Positions 8,384 through 16,858 of a DNA stretch of 64,000 nucleotides are shown here, piece after piece. The number at the start of each line of letters is the position of its first letter. Position 1 is the stretch's first letter. This DNA comes from a bacterium (GTDB lineage: Bacteria > Hinthialibacterota > Hinthialibacteria > OLB16), in contig JAJVIK010000001.1 in NCBI GenBank assembly GCA_022072055.1, forward strand, positions 186,001 through 250,000, written 5' to 3'. Made by a program: the position numbers and the translations under genes. The notes under the pieces are model-generated. The model was not told the DNA's origin, ran no database searches, and saw only the letters and a program-made list of their open reading frames with translations.

Positions 8384-8734
8384 TCAGCGCGTGGGGTCCC
8401 AGCAGGAATCAAGATCGCCGGCGAGCGCGCCGGAGCCGCTTTCCTCGACCACCTCAAAAGTGGTCGGATCGGTTTGGTCCAATCGCGCGAGCCAAGCGCG
8501 CGCGCGATGGTTGGCGGGGGCTAGGGTCACCGACTTTGTCCAGGCCTTTCTGGCGAGATCCGCCCGGTTGATCTTGGCGTAGCAGGCCCCCAAGAGGAAC
8601 TGGATCTCGGAGGACTCGGGAAACTTGGTCTCCGCCGCCCGCAGAAACCGTCCCGCCTCGACAAGCTTCCCTTCGCGCGCCAGTGCCTTGGCCTCATTGA
8701 GGAAATCTTCGAGAACTCTTAACTCGCCGCCCAT
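8384..8734 (-). CDS. Small TPR-repeat protein
   Basis: A 116-residue protein with about two TPR-like helical hairpins (residues 10-85): alternating Ala/Gly/Leu/Tyr spacing, for example AKALAREGKLVEAGRFLRAA and FLLGACYAKINRADLARKAW, ending in LAPANHRARAWLARLD. No signal peptide or transmembrane segment. Such proteins act as protein-protein adaptors. It directly precedes the sulfatase gene on the minus strand (3-bp gap), so the two are expected to be co-translated. Nothing in the sequence tells the partner. Real coding is supported by codon pattern, spacing and repeat structure. Confidence 0.7.
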   Translation of the reverse strand: MGGELRVLEDFLNEAKALAREGKLVEAGRFLRAAETKFPESSEIQFLLGACYAKINRADLARKAWTKSVTLAPANHRARAWLARLDQTDPTTFEVVEESGSGALAGDLDSCWDPTR

Positions 8735-8761
8735 GGCAACCGCCGATCCAGGGGATGGTAT

Positions 8762-8778
8762 CCCGATTCGGAATCGGG
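8762..8778. promoter_or_regulatory. 17-bp perfect palindrome, candidate operator
   Basis: CCCGATTC-G-GAATCGGG is an 8+1+8 perfect inverted repeat in the gap between the divergent sulfatase/TPR and Gfo/Idh genes, 27 bases before the TPR start. Size and symmetry suit a dimeric repressor site (LacI-like), but no regulator is encoded beside it. A TTGACA (8820-8825) facing the Gfo/Idh gene lies nearby, with a poor -10. Confidence 0.4.
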
Positions 8779-8909
8779 CGCACCCCTTGAATGTTTGTCG
8801 ATTTACTCGAAAGCCACGCTTGACAGGGAACCACGCCGGTGGAACATAGCCCCCTTGGCGCGGAGCTGCGCGCTTGGCCTGATTTCAGGAGTCTGGGAGG
8901 CGGTTTGGG

Positions 8910-10187
8910 ATGCGAAGACGAGATTTCCTCAAGAAGACGGTTCAGGGCGCGGCGGCGCTCGCGACAGCCTCGGACCCGCTCGCTCGCGCGGCGCGAGCCG
9001 CCGTTTCGCCAAACGAGAAGGTTACCCTCGCGGTCATCGGGTGTGGGGGGATGGGCGGCAGACACCTCGAGATCCTCTCCGCCAATCCCGAGGTGAACGT
9101 GGCGGCGGTCTGCGATGTGTACAAGCCGCGATACCTGGACTGGGCCGACAAGGTGGAGAAGCTCTCTGGAAAGAAACCGGACGGTTACCAGGACTTCCGA
9201 AATGTCCTGGACCGGAAGGACATTGATGCGGTTTTTGTGGTCACCCCGGACCACTGGCATCCCTTGCTCACCATCCTCGCGTGCCAGGCCGCGAAGGATG
9301 TGTATGTGGAGAAGCCGGTCTGCACGGTGGTCGAGGAAGGGCGCGCGATGGTCGAGACCGCCCGTCGCTACGGGCGCGTGGTCCAGGCCGGGACCCAGCA
9401 ACGCTCCATGCCGGTCTTCCAGGAGGCAATCAAGGTTCTCCGGAGCGGGCGCCTGGGCCAGATCACCAACGCGACCGCGTGGGTGGGAGTCAACGAGTGG
9501 GGAGTGGGCGAAAACCCCGGACCGATCCCCGAAGGGTTGGACTGGGACCTGTGGCTCGGCCCCGCGCCCTACGTCCCCTATTCCAGGGAGCGCCAATTCG
9601 GGTTCATGGGCTGGTGGGACTACGCTCGCGGCGGGCAGCTCACCAACTGGGGGATTCACCTGATGGACATTGTCCAGTGGGGGATCGGACAGGACCGTCC
9701 GCTCTCGGTGTGCGCGCTGGGAGGGAGCTATCGCGGCGGCGCGGGCGCGGACAACCACGAGACCATCGAGGCATTCTTTGAGTATCCGGACTGCACGGTG
9801 ACCTGGGAGCAGCGCCCCTGGAACATCCACGCCAACAAGGGGTATGGGATCAAGTTTCAGGGGACCGAGGGGCAGCTCTTTGTGGACCGTTCCACCGTGG
9901 TGGTCAAGCCCGACAAGCTCGGGATTAAGGAGATTGTGGGGGAACCGGAGAAGAGCTGGGCCAATCCGGAGCACCACGCCAACTTCTTTCATTGCATCCG
10001 AACTCGGGAGAGGCCGGTGGCGGACATCGAACAAGGATTCCGATCAACCACGGCGGTGCTGCTCGCGGGGATCGCGCTCAAGACCAAGCGGAAACTGTAT
10101 TGGGATGGGGATGCTGAAAGATTCCTCCGTGATGAGCAGGCCAACCGTTATCTGTCCCGGCCCTATCGTCCGCCCTGGCATCTTTGA
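8910..10187 (+). CDS. Tat-exported Gfo/Idh/MocA-family oxidoreductase
   Basis: A 425-residue NAD(P)-dependent oxidoreductase with an N-terminal twin-arginine signal (RRRDFLKK, then a weakly hydrophobic Ala-rich stretch to about residue 31). The Rossmann motif VIGCGGMGG is at 42-50, the conserved EKPVC at 134-138 and WGIHLMD in the C-terminal substrate domain. Tat export implies a folded, cofactor-loaded enzyme outside the cytoplasm, as in the secreted glucose-fructose oxidoreductase-like and sugar-modifying enzymes common in Planctomycetes-type bacteria. GGGAGG precedes the ATG. It is the first gene of a plus-strand series (HEAT-repeat protein, PHP, GT-C, MFS, YdjY-like), though a 75-bp gap separates it from the next gene. 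The substrate is probably a sugar or inositol; unproven. Confidence 0.92.
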   Translation: MRRRDFLKKTVQGAAALATASDPLARAARAAVSPNEKVTLAVIGCGGMGGRHLEILSANPEVNVAAVCDVYKPRYLDWADKVEKLSGKKPDGYQDFRNVLDRKDIDAVFVVTPDHWHPLLTILACQAAKDVYVEKPVCTVVEEGRAMVETARRYGRVVQAGTQQRSMPVFQEAIKVLRSGRLGQITNATAWVGVNEWGVGENPGPIPEGLDWDLWLGPAPYVPYSRERQFGFMGWWDYARGGQLTNWGIHLMDIVQWGIGQDRPLSVCALGGSYRGGAGADNHETIEAFFEYPDCTVTWEQRPWNIHANKGYGIKFQGTEGQLFVDRSTVVVKPDKLGIKEIVGEPEKSWANPEHHANFFHCIRTRERPVADIEQGFRSTTAVLLAGIALKTKRKLYWDGDAERFLRDEQANRYLSRPYRPPWHL

Positions 10188-10262
10188 GGGCAGGCCGAAA
10201 GGGTCAAATCCGTCATCCGCTCCGTCGCGGCTGAGATGAATTCGTGTGTGTGGGAGCTCAAG

Positions 10263-12332
10263 ATGAGTCGCAAGTGGTTCGCCTTTCCTTTTCTGGTGCT
10301 GATCTCGGGGGCGCTGGCCGGTCCCGCGAGGATCGAGGAGCTCGTGGGCCGGCTCGCGAGCGAGGAGGCTCGGGAGCAGGCCCGGGCTCGTCAGATGTTG
10401 TTCCATGAGGGTCCGGAGACGGTTCCTTATGTGCTCCCGCTGCTGTCGCACGAGAAGGAGTCGGTGTGGCGGGCGGCGTTCAATGTACTCGAGGACATCG
10501 CCAACGATGTCTCCGCGCCGGGCAGAACCCGCGAGCGCGCCGCGGTGGCCCAGGAATTGATGAGCCTGGTGGCCCCCGACAAGTCCAACGCCCTCAAGGA
10601 GCGCGGACTGCGCCTGCTGCCGCTGGTGATCCCGCAGGGGCAGGATCTCGCCCCAATTGCCGCTTTGCTGGGGGATGCCGAGATGCGCGAGAAGGCGCGC
10701 GCCGCGCTGCTCCAGACCGGAACCAAGGAAGCGCGCGATGCCCTTCGCGCCGCGCTGGGAACCTCCGATCCCCCCTTCCAGGTCGCTCTGCTTAACGCAC
10801 TGGGTGAATTGGAGGACAACGACAGTCTAGAGACCATACGTCGCTTCGCGGTGACCGGCCCCGCCGAGGTTCAAGTGGCGGCCGTGCGGGCCTTGGCCTG
10901 GACCGGGGATCCTTCACTGATCAAGCTCGCCAAGGGGGTCCGTGATGCAGCCGCGGAAGGGCTGAAAAGTGAGGCCGAGGATGCCCTGCTCCGTTTGCTT
11001 CGGGTGGTGGCGCGCAAGGGTGGAAACTGGGAGATTGCGGTTAAGACCTACGAGGAGTTGATCGCCACGGGCGGAGCAGCGGCCAAGGGCGGATCCCTTG
11101 TCGCGCTGGGAGAGCTCGGAGATGAGCGTCATGTGACAGTAATCCTCAACACCATTGGGGGCGACGATCCGGAACTGTTCCGAATTGGGATTGACGCCCT
11201 CGGAAGGATGCAAGGGGCGAACGCGGCGCGCCGGCTCGCCTCGCTCTATCCCGGCCTTTCACGGGAGGTCCAGCTCGCGGTGCTGCCGATCCTGGGCAAG
11301 CATGAGGATGAAGCCGCCGCCGCGGTGCTGAAGGAGGCGGCTCAGTCGGAAGACCGTGTATTCCGCTCGGCGGGTCTTGCGGGCCTCGGCAGGTCGGGAC
11401 GGTCGGACGCGATCCCGTTCCTGCTGGCCGCCGCCGAAAAGGGCGAGTCGAATGAAAAGGACCAGGCCCTCGGAGGGCTTCTTGCGGTGGGCGCGGCGCT
11501 CGGAGAAAGGGGCAAGACCCACGAAGCCGGGCAGGCTTACCTGGGGGTCTGGAACTTCGGGGGTTCCAACGAGTGGAAGCTCAGGGCATTGGAGGGAGTC
11601 GCGCGGCACCCATCGCCGGATGCTCTCGATGCGGCGATGGAAGCCTCGCGGGACTCCGCCCTCCGGGAAACCGCGCTCAAAGCCCTCATCGGCGTGGCCG
11701 GGGCGCTGGTGGCCACCGCCCAACCGGAAAAGGCGGTCGAGGCCTATCGCCGTGTCGCCGCTCTCTCTCCCGACATGGCCAGCCTTCAGAAGCTCGCGGA
11801 GGATTTAAGGGCCTCCAAAGTGGACATGAACCTCGCGGAGATGGTGGGCTTCCTCACTCGCTGGTCTCTGGTGGGGCCTTTCCCGCTGGGCGAGAACAAG
11901 GAGGGGTGGAGCAAGGAGTTTGTCCAGGAGCCCGCGGTGGATCTCAAGGCCTGCTACACGCAAGGGGACCAGAACCTGTGCTGGAAGGAAGTCCGCGGAA
12001 GCGGCGACCTCGGCAAGGTGGACCTCCTGGCCGAAGTCGCATCGTGCGAGGCGTGTTTGGCGTACGCCCTTGCCGAGTTCAGTGTCGAGGAGGAGCAGGA
12101 TGCGGTCCTCAGCCTGGGCGTGGATGATGGGGAGAAGGTGTGGGTCAACCAATCCCTGGTTCTGGATAATTTCCGGATCGGCGGCTTGGTGGTGGATCAG
12201 GACAAAGTCCCGGTCCATCTGGTCAAGGGGGCCAACACGTTGCTCCTGAAGGTCTACCAGAACAACATGCCCTGGGAATTCTGCGCGCGCCTCCTCACGC
12301 CGGAGGGGAACCCGGTCAAGTTCAGACAGTGA
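10263..12332 (+). CDS. Secreted HEAT-repeat protein with C-terminal jelly-roll domain
   Basis: A 689-residue protein starting with a signal peptide (SRKWFAFPFLVLISGALAG). ATG at 10263 is chosen because GGAG precedes it; an in-frame ATG at 10236 would add nine residues ahead of the signal. Residues about 25-490 are helical HEAT/PBS-lyase-like repeats, with recurring patterns such as LLNALGELEDNDSLETIRRFA and LVALGELGDERHVTVIL. A TPR-like hairpin follows (KAVEAYRRVAALSPDMA). The last 160 residues start with a PFPLGENKEGW-type segment and run through VDDGEKVWVNQ to KGANTLLLKVYQN, a beta-sandwich resembling PA14/carbohydrate-binding domains. The combination suggests an exported scaffold or sugar-binding protein; no catalytic motif is seen. 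Lies between the Gfo/Idh oxidoreductase and the PHP gene. Confidence 0.82.
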   Translation: MSRKWFAFPFLVLISGALAGPARIEELVGRLASEEAREQARARQMLFHEGPETVPYVLPLLSHEKESVWRAAFNVLEDIANDVSAPGRTRERAAVAQELMSLVAPDKSNALKERGLRLLPLVIPQGQDLAPIAALLGDAEMREKARAALLQTGTKEARDALRAALGTSDPPFQVALLNALGELEDNDSLETIRRFAVTGPAEVQVAAVRALAWTGDPSLIKLAKGVRDAAAEGLKSEAEDALLRLLRVVARKGGNWEIAVKTYEELIATGGAAAKGGSLVALGELGDERHVTVILNTIGGDDPELFRIGIDALGRMQGANAARRLASLYPGLSREVQLAVLPILGKHEDEAAAAVLKEAAQSEDRVFRSAGLAGLGRSGRSDAIPFLLAAAEKGESNEKDQALGGLLAVGAALGERGKTHEAGQAYLGVWNFGGSNEWKLRALEGVARHPSPDALDAAMEASRDSALRETALKALIGVAGALVATAQPEKAVEAYRRVAALSPDMASLQKLAEDLRASKVDMNLAEMVGFLTRWSLVGPFPLGENKEGWSKEFVQEPAVDLKACYTQGDQNLCWKEVRGSGDLGKVDLLAEVASCEACLAYALAEFSVEEEQDAVLSLGVDDGEKVWVNQSLVLDNFRIGGLVVDQDKVPVHLVKGANTLLLKVYQNNMPWEFCARLLTPEGNPVKFRQ

Positions 12333-12354
12333 ACCGGAAAGGGTCATTCAATCA

Positions 12355-13242
12355 ATGCCGCTCCGAATTGAGTCCCCCTATGAGAATCTCTCGGGCCGGT
12401 GGCTGCGAGGCAACATGCACGCCCACACCACCTGCAGTGATGGCGCGCGCTCGCCGAGCGAGCTGGTCTCGGTCTACGCGGAGATGGGGTATGACTGGCT
12501 GTGCATCAGCGATCACGACCTGGTGACCCCGGCCCCGCCCGACGCGCCTGAAGCGTTGATCCTCCTCTCCGGCAACGAAATCACGGCGAATGGACCGCAC
12601 ATCCTGCATGTGGGGGCAGAGGTTGCGGTGGAGCCGTCGCCGGACCGCGCTAAAGTGATTGAGGAGGTTGCCAAGGCGGGGGGAATCTGCGTGCTGAATC
12701 ACCCGAACTGGGAGAAGCATTTCTCGCATTGGCCCCAAGACAAGTTGGAAGCGATGCCTCGGAAATACGACGGCATCGAAATCTTTAATGGGATTGTGAT
12801 CCGGCATGAGGGCAGCCCGCTCGCCACCGACCGGTGGGACCGCTTACTTTCCAAGGGGGTCCGCGCCTGGGGGTACGCCAACGACGACACCCATAGCGAT
12901 TTCGACCTGGGCAACGGATGGAATCGTGTCTGCTGCCGATCGAGGAAGGTCGAGGACATCCTCGTCGGGCTGAAGCAGGGGCGCTGTTACGCTTCCACGG
13001 GAGTGGAGCTATCCAGCCTCGAAACCGTGGGGACTCGGATCCGGATCATCGCGCGCAACGGCAGCCTGTGCATCCCGGTGGTGGATTGGGGCGTGGAGAT
13101 CGGGCGCTTCCCCGGAAGGGCGTGGGAGTTCGAGATTGAGAAGCTCATCGGTGATCGCAGGCCCAGCTACATTCGCTTTGAAATCCATGGCGACGGGGTC
13201 GCTTCGGCATGGACCCAGCCGATCTATCTGAGTTGGACCTGA
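12355..13242 (+). CDS. PHP-domain metal-dependent phosphoesterase
   Basis: A 295-residue PHP-family protein. The metal-binding motif MHAHTTCSDG gives His22, His24 and Asp29; ISDHD is at 51-55, LNHPNWE supplies a further His, and YANDDTHSD supplies late Asp/His ligands. The PHP fold binds three metal ions and hydrolyses phosphoesters such as histidinol phosphate, nucleoside 3',5'-bisphosphate or RNA ends. The 80 C-terminal residues form a beta-rich extension (IRIIARNGSLCIPVVDWG) seen in environmental PHP proteins. Start at 12355 has AAAGGG upstream, 22 bp after the HEAT-repeat gene. The next gene begins inside its last 34 bases, so the cluster is translationally tight. Substrate unknown. Confidence 0.9.
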   Translation: MPLRIESPYENLSGRWLRGNMHAHTTCSDGARSPSELVSVYAEMGYDWLCISDHDLVTPAPPDAPEALILLSGNEITANGPHILHVGAEVAVEPSPDRAKVIEEVAKAGGICVLNHPNWEKHFSHWPQDKLEAMPRKYDGIEIFNGIVIRHEGSPLATDRWDRLLSKGVRAWGYANDDTHSDFDLGNGWNRVCCRSRKVEDILVGLKQGRCYASTGVELSSLETVGTRIRIIARNGSLCIPVVDWGVEIGRFPGRAWEFEIEKLIGDRRPSYIRFEIHGDGVASAWTQPIYLSWT

Positions 13243-14963
13243 ACGCGAAGCGAGGGAGTGAGGGCGCGACTCCCACGCGCGAGGCGTGGATTCGCGGTGG
13301 GGGGATCGCGCTCTGGCTGCTTCTCGGCACATGGCTTGTCATGGGAGCGGTCTCGCTGTCGGTTTACTCGTGGAACCAACCCGGCTCGTTGAAGGACCAG
13401 GTCGAAGGTTATTATTTCCATCTTGCCTGGGGTTGGTGGCCCTCGGGGATTCTGATTCTGTATGTTCCCTTCTTCGGGGCGCTTTGGCTGGTCCGAAGCG
13501 GGCATCGACACCTCTCGATCATCCTCGCCGTGAGCATCCTCGCGCGGCTCGCCCTGCTCCCCAGTCACCTCATATTGGAAACCGACCCATACCGGTACCT
13601 CTGGGATGGGCGGGTCCTGCTCGGCGGGGAGAATCCCTTCCGGTTCGCCCCCGCCGAGGTGGAGCGCGCGCTTGCCCCTTCCATCGCTCAGCAGCCGCTC
13701 GACTCACGCCTTCAGACACTGGCGGCGGCGCTCGAACGCGACACCCTCCACCAGGAAATCCTCTCTCAGGTCAACAACAAGAAGGTCCCCACAATCTATT
13801 TCCCCACCGCTCAGGGCGCCTTCGCTCTCACCAGCTTCCTGGTCACCCGCCTCCTGACCACCCAGTCCGAGGATGAGGATTTCGATTGGGACCGAGAGGT
13901 GAATCGGGCGCTGCTCCTGTGGAAGACTGTTCTGTTCGCGGTGGAGATTGCGGTCCTATGGGTCTTGACCGTTTCCCTTCCGGAATTTGGGGCGCGAAGG
14001 GAATGGGTGGCGGTCTACGGTTGGTGCCCGTTGATCCTCAAGGAATACATGAACAGCGGGCATTTCGACCCGATTGTGATCCTGCTCACACTCCTGGCCG
14101 TGCGACAGACATTCCATCCGGCGCCCCCGCGGTCTCCGGAGACCGGACCCCATGGAGGTCTTCGCCGCGCGCTGGCGGGCTGCCTGTTCGGCTTGGGCGC
14201 GGGCTGCAAGCTCTACCCCCTCCTGCTCGCCCCCCTATTCATCAAGCGCCTGGGACGGATCGGAGTGGCGACCCTCGCGGGGACGCTCATCCTTCTCTTT
14301 GCCCCGTTCGCGGGAATCGGCATCCGGTTGTTCTCCGGGTTCGCGGCCTTTTCCGAGCGCTGGGAATTCAACAGCAGCCTGGTGGCGCTGCTCGAATGGA
14401 TCATCTCTCGCTGCCAGGACCTTCTTCGTGGGGGTCCACCCCTAGCGTCCGGGACTGAGGTTTCATCCGATCCACTGCTTCATTTCGCGGGGGTGGACTT
14501 CCATATGGACGCTTTTCTGGGAGCAAAATTGGTTTGCGGCGTGATGCTGATGGGGACCCTCGCGCTACTCGCATGGAGAACCTGGCGCGAGCAGAAGGAG
14601 GGGGTTCCCAGAGCGGACCGGCTTATCCTCCATCGCTGCTTTCTTCTGCTCGGGGTCCTCCTGCTCGCCAGCCCGGTGACCGACCCCTGGTATGTGGGCT
14701 GGATTGTCCCGTTCATGTGTGTGTTCCGAAACCCGGCCTGGCTGCTCCTCCTGTTCACTCAGCAGGTCTATTACCTCTATTTCTGGAACGATTGGGACTA
14801 TTTCACCCTGGCCGATTTGGGATGGAAAGGCATTCCTTTCAACCTGGAAATCGCGCGTCCTTTGGAATACCTCCCGTTTTACGCCCTGCTCCTGTACGGT
14901 TGGGCGTGGGCGCGGAAGGGTTGGGCGCGGGCGCGTAAGGCCCCGGAAAGAACCCCAGGATGA
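13209..14963 (+). CDS. Polytopic GT-C-type glycosyltransferase-like membrane protein
   Basis: A 584-residue integral membrane protein with around ten to twelve hydrophobic helices. After the first helix (about 32-53) the first large loop carries LETDPYRYLWDGRVLLGGENPF (about 123-144), the acidic motif typical of GT-C proteins of the mannosyltransferase/DUF2029 (GT87) kind, where the Asp would act as catalytic base with a polyprenyl-phosphate sugar donor on the outer face of the membrane. The end is basic (GWAWARKGWARARK). It starts inside the PHP gene and its stop overlaps the MFS start as ATGA, so it belongs to the same operon. The glycan made is unknown. Confidence 0.82.
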   Translation: MDPADLSELDLNAKRGSEGATPTREAWIRGGGIALWLLLGTWLVMGAVSLSVYSWNQPGSLKDQVEGYYFHLAWGWWPSGILILYVPFFGALWLVRSGHRHLSIILAVSILARLALLPSHLILETDPYRYLWDGRVLLGGENPFRFAPAEVERALAPSIAQQPLDSRLQTLAAALERDTLHQEILSQVNNKKVPTIYFPTAQGAFALTSFLVTRLLTTQSEDEDFDWDREVNRALLLWKTVLFAVEIAVLWVLTVSLPEFGARREWVAVYGWCPLILKEYMNSGHFDPIVILLTLLAVRQTFHPAPPRSPETGPHGGLRRALAGCLFGLGAGCKLYPLLLAPLFIKRLGRIGVATLAGTLILLFAPFAGIGIRLFSGFAAFSERWEFNSSLVALLEWIISRCQDLLRGGPPLASGTEVSSDPLLHFAGVDFHMDAFLGAKLVCGVMLMGTLALLAWRTWREQKEGVPRADRLILHRCFLLLGVLLLASPVTDPWYVGWIVPFMCVFRNPAWLLLLFTQQVYYLYFWNDWDYFTLADLGWKGIPFNLEIARPLEYLPFYALLLYGWAWARKGWARARKAPERTPG

Positions 14964-16135
14964 ACCACAAGACTTGGATTTCCATGTACCTCGCCGCGGT
15001 CTTCGGCGCGCTGGGGGTGCATTTCGTTTATCTCCAGATCTATCTCAGGGATCACGGCTTTTCCTATCAGGAGATCGGGTTCTTTCTGGCGCTTATCCCG
15101 CTGGTGGCGATGGTTGTCTCCCCGGTGTGGGGGATGATCGCGGATTCGAGCTCGGATCCCAGACGAATTCTCCGCATCCTGCTGGTCCTGATCCCAATGT
15201 GTCACTTGCCGCTCCTCCTCGGAGGGGGATTCTGGGTCTGCCTTGCGGTCTGCATTTGCATCGCGCTGTTTTATCAGCCGCTCATCCCGATTCAGGACAG
15301 CCTGGTCTTGAGGGCGCTCCACATTCATGGCGGGGATTACGGGCGACTGCGTATCTGGGGTTCGATCGGCTTCACAATCCCCGCGCTTTTTCTTTCGGTT
15401 TTCTGGGGCCATTCGAGCATGGGGGCGATTAACTGGACCGCGCCCGGTCTGCTGTTCGCGGCCTATTCGGCAGCCGCTTTCGCCCTTTCCCACGCCCTCC
15501 CGCCGGTCCCCCCGGAGCGCAAGCACGGCCTCTCGGCGGCCGGTTTCCACCTGCTCGAAAAACCGACTTTCCTGGTCTTGATGGGAAGTGTGTTTCTCGC
15601 GCGCGTGGCTTCCTCCAGCCTGGAGGGCTATCAGGGAGTGTATCTTGAGGAACTCGGGGTTCCGGTGGAGCAGCTCGCCCTGTTTGTCGCCCTGGGTCCG
15701 CTTTCGGAGGTGTTCACGATTTTCTATTCTCAGAGATGGCTGGCGCGAATCGGGGCGCGGAAGCTGATGGCCATCTGCCTCGGCGCGCTGGTGGTGCGCT
15801 TGGCGGTGACCGCCGGGAGCCAGAGTTGGCCGGTCCTGGTCGGAGTCCAGGCCCTCCACTGCCTGACATTCGGGACTCAGCACGTGGTCACGGTGTTGGT
15901 GGTGAACCAGCTCGCGGGAGACTCGATCCGCGCCTCGGCCCAGACCCTGGCGACCGTGTTCTCGAACTACCTCTCGCGGCTGGTCGGACTCTCCGCCGCG
16001 GGATGGATCGCGCAACACTATGCCCTCCAGGGTTTGTTCGGAGTGGCGGCCGGGATCGCGGCCCTGTCGCTCGCGCTTTGGTGGATTCTGTATCGAGACA
16101 CCGAGGATGCCGACCTCAAGAGAGGTGTTCGATGA
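14960..16135 (+). CDS. MFS transporter, HcaT/LacY-like (MFS_1_like) group
   Basis: A 391-residue major-facilitator protein with twelve predicted helices. The segment GDYGRLRIWGSIGF (about 124-137) and the loop DSSSDPRRILRILL after helix 2 are typical of the MFS_1_like group (3-phenylpropionate permease HcaT, nucleoside permeases, LacY relatives), whose members import carboxylates, nucleosides or disaccharides with protons. The start overlaps the stop of the GT-C gene by four bases, and the YdjY-like gene starts within its stop, so the three are translationally coupled. A sugar or sugar acid freed by neighbouring hydrolases is a likely substrate, by inference. Confidence 0.85.
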   Translation: MNHKTWISMYLAAVFGALGVHFVYLQIYLRDHGFSYQEIGFFLALIPLVAMVVSPVWGMIADSSSDPRRILRILLVLIPMCHLPLLLGGGFWVCLAVCICIALFYQPLIPIQDSLVLRALHIHGGDYGRLRIWGSIGFTIPALFLSVFWGHSSMGAINWTAPGLLFAAYSAAAFALSHALPPVPPERKHGLSAAGFHLLEKPTFLVLMGSVFLARVASSSLEGYQGVYLEELGVPVEQLALFVALGPLSEVFTIFYSQRWLARIGARKLMAICLGALVVRLAVTAGSQSWPVLVGVQALHCLTFGTQHVVTVLVVNQLAGDSIRASAQTLATVFSNYLSRLVGLSAAGWIAQHYALQGLFGVAAGIAALSLALWWILYRDTEDADLKRGVR

Positions 16136-16779
16136 AAACCTGCATGACTTGGGCGACCCTGGTGGTCGGGTTTTCACTCCTTTCGCTCGGGGCACGCTCG
16201 GAGATCCAGCCACCGCCTCCGGAAGATCTCCTGATGGAGCTGGATGGGACCATCCACCCTCAACGCTTCCTTGAGGTTCAAGGCGAACCGTTCGGGCACC
16301 ATGCAATTGTCTGGAGAGGGGGGCGGACAGCGAGCCGCGCGCTGATTGTCACCGAGACCTCCGACCGCGAGGTCGCGGACCGCTTGGCCGCGCTCGGAGC
16401 CTTTGGGGGCAACAACCTCGCGCCTCAGGCCTGGGAGAATCGGAAGGACCGCGCCGATCCCTCGGCGGATGAGCGGGTTTCCGGCTCCACGGTCGAGGTT
16501 TGGGTGGAATGGGAAGGCGGGGGCGGCAGCCGCAATCTGGCTGTCCTGATGGGTTTACCGGATGCACAATACCGGTTTGGAGACCACCGTCACCTGATCC
16601 CGGTCTGGCGTTCAGGCTGCATTGTGTGTAATGTTTCCTGCCCCGGTGGGAAGATTTCGAACCGCTCTCTGACCATTCGTGACCAGACTGAAGGCCGCCT
16701 GCACCCCAAGTTGAACCTTAAGGACCTGCCGCCGGATGGAACCAAGGTCCGGATTCGGCTCTATCGCGCCGGCTGGTGA
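16132..16779 (+). CDS. Secreted YdjY-domain-like protein
   Basis: A 215-residue protein whose ATG at 16132 overlaps the MFS stop (ATGA). The first 23 residues are a signal peptide (TWATLVVGFSLLSLGARS). The body shows the pattern GHHAIVWRGGRTASRALIVTE then EVADRLAALGAFGG, which resembles the YdjY domain: a small alpha/beta domain of unknown function, common as a secreted or lipoprotein domain in Planctomycetes-like bacteria. The core is followed by a beta-rich segment (STVEVWVEWEGG, HLIPVWRSGCIVCNVSCPGG) with three cysteines within eight residues that might bind metal or form a disulfide. Last gene of the plus-strand cluster. Coding is certain; domain naming is moderately sure. Confidence 0.72.
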   Translation: MKTCMTWATLVVGFSLLSLGARSEIQPPPPEDLLMELDGTIHPQRFLEVQGEPFGHHAIVWRGGRTASRALIVTETSDREVADRLAALGAFGGNNLAPQAWENRKDRADPSADERVSGSTVEVWVEWEGGGGSRNLAVLMGLPDAQYRFGDHRHLIPVWRSGCIVCNVSCPGGKISNRSLTIRDQTEGRLHPKLNLKDLPPDGTKVRIRLYRAGW

Positions 16780-16783
16780 TTTC

Positions 16784-16797
16784 CGGCGGAACCGCCG
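16784..16797 (+). terminator. Short GC-rich hairpin after the YdjY-like gene
   Basis: CGGCGG-AA-CCGCCG inverted repeat 5 bases past the stop. It is short, has a minimal loop and no T-tract, so its role as a terminator is doubtful. Confidence 0.3.
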
Positions 16798-16824
16798 TGA
16801 GATCCATGCGGAGCGAACCCCGGA

Positions 16825-16852
16825 TTGACGGGTAAGACAGATTGGATACGAT
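16825..16852 (+). promoter_or_regulatory. aceE promoter placing the transcript start at or near the start codon
   Basis: TTGACG (16825-16830), a 16-base spacer, TACGAT (16847-16852). The ATG is at 16859, only six bases after the -10 box, so transcription would begin at or next to the A of ATG. No purine-rich ribosome site precedes the ATG, which agrees with a leaderless mRNA. Confidence 0.55.
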
Positions 16853-16858
16853 CAAAAC

